Below are positions 5,594 through 7,595 of a stretch of 7,595 bases of DNA, piece by piece (positions within the stretch are counted from its first letter, which is position 1; each line of letters starts with the position of its first letter). The stretch comes from CALOCV01 sp942491955. Its GTDB lineage: Bacteria; Chlamydiota; Chlamydiia; Chlamydiales; CALOCV01. The notes beneath the pieces are model-generated. The model was not told the DNA's origin and did no database searches. It worked only from the letters and a program-made list of their open reading frames with translations. The stretch is taken from contig CALOCV010000014.1 of assembly GCA_942491955.1 (NCBI GenBank), positions 1 through 7,595 on the forward strand, given 5' to 3'. The position numbers were made by a program, and so were the translations under genes.

Positions 5594-6272
5594 AACGAAT
5601 GCGGTAGTGCCTCCACACGTTCTTAAGAGTCAAGTGCGTAGTTTTGTCTCAGGAGAGGGTCATCGAGAACGTCTTCTCCGTCTTCTTGCTGATGGAATGA
5701 GTGATCCTGCGATGATTCTCGTCGATGGGGATGGGTGGCGTGAGGGGACGAAAGAGATGGAGGAGAAGAGTCCTGTTCTCGTCTCTTCGAGAGAGACCCT
5801 TGTTTTGAATCACCAGCAACTTATTCAGTTGGGTCTTGTAGAAAAGGTATTAACTCCTGAAGCATTTAAGGAGATGGAAGGGTATAACCAAGCAATTTCT
5901 GGTGAGGATATTCTTGCAGAACCTCTCTCTCCATCAGCGTTGCAATCGGAGCTGATGCGATGGATTCGTTATACCGAAGAGGGACCTAACATCATTGGAT
6001 GGATGGCAATCGATGATCGGAAAGGGATGATCAGTCAATCAACATGGCTTTACATCAAACAAGCTTTAGAGTTTTACAAAGAGAAAAAACCTTCTTTTGT
6101 CATTCTCAAGCTCAACACTCCTGGTGGAGAAGTTTTTGCTGCACAGGAGATCTGCAATGCCTTGCAAGAATTTGATACACAAACCCATATTCCAATCGTT
6201 TGCCTCATCGACAATTGGGCGATTTCTGCAGGAGCGATGATCGCCTATTCGTGCCGCTTTCGATCATATTGA
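5511..6272 (+). CDS. NfeD protease fragment 2: rest of domain 1 and catalytic core of domain 2
   Basis: This frame is open from 5469, and family-like sequence begins at TEVIAYIEDHALGP (from 5478), so the TTG at 5511 is not a real start. It carries the rest of degenerate domain 1, then domain 2 with FVILKLNTPGGEVFAAQEI (TPGG at residues 203-206) and DNWAISAGAMIAYSC. Ser239 (codon 6225-6227) in AISAG is in the position of the ClpP-class nucleophile. It ends at a TGA (6270-6272) just after SCRF. One frame over, the sequence reads DHIEVSK, a sensible continuation. Confidence 0.6.
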   Translation: MGPAAIFPFLADTLYISPFVSWGDISYETNAVVPPHVLKSQVRSFVSGEGHRERLLRLLADGMSDPAMILVDGDGWREGTKEMEEKSPVLVSSRETLVLNHQQLIQLGLVEKVLTPEAFKEMEGYNQAISGEDILAEPLSPSALQSELMRWIRYTEEGPNIIGWMAIDDRKGMISQSTWLYIKQALEFYKEKKPSFVILKLNTPGGEVFAAQEICNALQEFDTQTHIPIVCLIDNWAISAGAMIAYSCRFRSY

Positions 6273-6290
6273 AGTGTCAAAGGAGCGAGC

Positions 6291-7397
6291 ATGGCGGGTG
6301 CTGCTGAGCCTGTTCTTTTAGGGGCGGAAGGGGAAATGAAAGAGGCTCTCGGAAAAATTAACTCGGTTTTACGGACCGATTTTGCGAATCGAGCGCGGTA
6401 TTTTGATCGAAATCCATTAATTGCTGAAGCGATGGTCGACAAGGATTTGGTTCTCGTCTGGAGGAATGGTCGGGTGATCCAGCTCAATAATAATGAAGAA
6501 ATTCGTTCGAGCGGGCCCAATCCCGATCGGGTGATTACGAGGAAGGGGAAATTATTGACTCTTTCTTCTGAAGAGATGATGGAACTTGGTGTTGCCGATA
6601 TTTTGCTCAAACCTGCTTCAATGACACCCATTACTCCGCAAGAAAAAGAGCAAGGGGAGTGGCCTGCGAGCAAGAGTCTTCTTTTTACAGCACCTTATTT
6701 TTCTGCCATTCCCGATGCAAATATTATTGAGTACCAGATGGATTGGAAGACCCGTTTCTTTGTGCTACTAAGTCTTCCAGCGGTACAATCGGCGCTTTTT
6801 CTGGCTCTTCTTTTAGGGGCGTATATCGAAATGAGTACGCCAGGTTTTGGAGTTCCTGGTTCTGTTGCTGCCATTGCTCTTTTTCTCATTCTTTTATCGA
6901 GTTTTTCTTTACAAATTGCCCATTGGTTGGAATTGATTCTTCTCGTCTCGGGACTGTTGCTGATCCTAGCAGAGGTTTTTGTTTTACCAACATTTGGCCT
7001 TGTTGGAGTGGTAGGAGGGATTTTTTTCATCATTGGTCTTTTTGGTATCATGATCCCTGGCATCGGTTCCATTGATTTTCATTGGGATACCCAGCAACTC
7101 AATGCGGCCGGGCAATATGCTTTGATGCGGTTAGCTTGGCTTGCAGGGACACTTGTTGTTGCTGTCGTTTTTATTGCTCTTTTGGCTCGGTATGTGATGC
7201 CCTCATTCAAGGGGTTTCAACGGTTTGTTTTAATGGGACACGAGCAAGAAGCTGCGAAGGGGTATGTTGCAGGAATGGATCGCCTTGCGCTTCCGAATGA
7301 GGGAACAGAGGGGATCGTGGCAGCGACATTACGTCCGGCAGGGAAGGTGGTGATCGAAGTGCGCATTCATGATGCTGTAACGAGTGGGGGTTTTTAG
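6291..7397 (+). CDS. NfeD protease fragment 3: end of protease domain, NfeD membrane region, OB fold
   Basis: A 368-codon frame that begins mid-domain. In-frame codons upstream of the ATG already read KGAS, followed by MAGAAEPVL, the conserved GAAxPV of the family, so 6291 is not a biological start. Lysines in EMKEALGKI are candidates for the catalytic base of the Ser-Lys dyad, followed by FDRNPLIAEAMVD. Four or five membrane segments (about 152-300), with the family motifs STPGFGVPG and LPTFGLVGVVGG, precede an OB-fold start (GTEGIVAATLRPAGKVVI). The TAG at 7395-7397 truncates this fold; removing one G from 7386-7390 restores it. Confidence 0.7.
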   Translation: MAGAAEPVLLGAEGEMKEALGKINSVLRTDFANRARYFDRNPLIAEAMVDKDLVLVWRNGRVIQLNNNEEIRSSGPNPDRVITRKGKLLTLSSEEMMELGVADILLKPASMTPITPQEKEQGEWPASKSLLFTAPYFSAIPDANIIEYQMDWKTRFFVLLSLPAVQSALFLALLLGAYIEMSTPGFGVPGSVAAIALFLILLSSFSLQIAHWLELILLVSGLLLILAEVFVLPTFGLVGVVGGIFFIIGLFGIMIPGIGSIDFHWDTQQLNAAGQYALMRLAWLAGTLVVAVVFIALLARYVMPSFKGFQRFVLMGHEQEAAKGYVAGMDRLALPNEGTEGIVAATLRPAGKVVIEVRIHDAVTSGGF

Positions 7398-7472
7398 AGA
7401 AAGCAAAATGGCGATCACTGTGGAGAAAATTGATGGGATCATTCTTGCTGTTCGGAGCAAAAGGAGAAAAAA

Positions 7473-7595
7473 ATGATCATCGTGCCTTTCTTGCACTGCT
7501 GTTTCTTGGTCTTTTCTCATTTTTATCGAGTTTTATCTCCCCGTGGCATCATGTGGGATCGCAGGAGGGGTGGCGATCGTGATAGCGATCATCCA
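7473..7595 (+). pseudogene. Start of a second NfeD-like membrane protein, frame-disrupted, cut by window edge
   Basis: An AAGGAG (7461-7466) lies 6 bp before the ATG at 7473, which overlaps the restored stop of the preceding gene. Two frames give adjacent pieces of a typical NfeD N-terminus: FLALLFLGLFSFL, then, one frame over, IEFYLPVASCGIAGGVAIVI. If a base is missing in the T5 run near 7520 and two compensating indels lie in the CCCCGTGG...ATGTGGG stretch, the second piece would read as the canonical FYLPGGIMGIAGG. A small NfeD partner, or the membrane start of another NfeD or SPFH-operon protein, is likely. Only about 40 codons are visible, so the identity is tentative. Confidence 0.4.

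Larger units (their letters stand above)
5240..7476 (+). pseudogene. NfeD-type membrane-bound ClpP-class serine protease, broken by frameshifts
   Basis: Three successive open frames together give one protein of about 745 residues: signal peptide, degenerate ClpP-like domain 1 (about 5375-5860), ClpP-like domain 2 (about 6090-6640) with TPGG and AISAG, NfeD membrane region (about 6740-7200) and an OB-fold C-terminus. Single-base changes explain each break: an extra G in the G4 run at 5473-5476; an extra base near 6258-6261 compensated by a lost G near 6281-6283, leaving an in-frame TGA at 6270-6272; and an extra G in the G5 run at 7386-7390, after which the OB fold continues (MAITVEKIDGIILAVRSKRR) to TGA at 7474-7476. 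NfeD proteases act with SPFH/stomatin partners at the membrane. Typical members have about 450 residues; the excess is domain 1. All breaks lie in short homopolymers, so sequencing error and true decay are both possible. Confidence 0.8.

Noticed and set aside
6245..7072. Minus-strand ORFs of 142 and 125 codons
   Set aside because: They are antisense to the NfeD frames, whose motifs are unmistakable. The products have no recognisable pattern.

Overview
The window looks like chromosomal DNA of a Gram-negative bacterium of moderate to low GC. Several proteins are built for export or membrane insertion (MsrA with a signal peptide, a mechanosensitive channel, a membrane-anchored NfeD-type protease). 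The style of the TypA variant and the large orphan proteins would fit a chlamydia-like (Parachlamydiales-type) obligate intracellular bacterium, but that placement is a weak inference.

Layout. 1-576 (-): N-terminal third of the translational GTPase TypA/BipA, running off the window. 609-1349 (-): an MscS-type channel directly upstream of typA, with its C-terminal cytoplasmic domain missing. 1350-1682: intergenic, holding a 181-bp MITE-like unit with 20-bp inverted ends, then a plausible msrA promoter. 1683-2288 (+): exported methionine sulfoxide reductase MsrA, overlapped by a 53-residue one-helix membrane protein (2273-2434). 2435-2934: a nested repeat. Its outer terminal inverted repeats (2467-2496 / 2909-2938) enclose a perfect 24-bp inverted repeat of CACAGAG type (2618-2641 / 2789-2812), and between these arms lies the decayed, internally deleted remnant of a GxxExxY-family gene. 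2935-4251 (-): an orphan 438-residue soluble helical protein whose stop codon lies inside the outer repeat end. 4252-4598: regulatory and repeat DNA with a perfect 16-bp palindrome and a solitary third copy of the outer repeat end. 4599-5195 (-): an orphan 198-residue protein. 5240-7476 (+): one long NfeD/ClpP-class membrane serine protease gene, broken by about four single-base indels into three open frames. 7473-7595 (+): the start of a second NfeD-like membrane protein, also frame-disrupted.

The most interesting points are (i) the NfeD gene, which when reconstructed (about 745 codons) carries two tandem ClpP-like domains, the first without the catalytic serine and the TPGG motif; (ii) the GxxExxY remnant caged in CACAGAG inverted repeats inside a larger element that touches the neighbouring gene's stop codon; and (iii) the clustering of indels in the last 2.3 kb, while the genes to the left have clean frames. 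No tRNA, rRNA, CRISPR array or intact transposase gene was seen.
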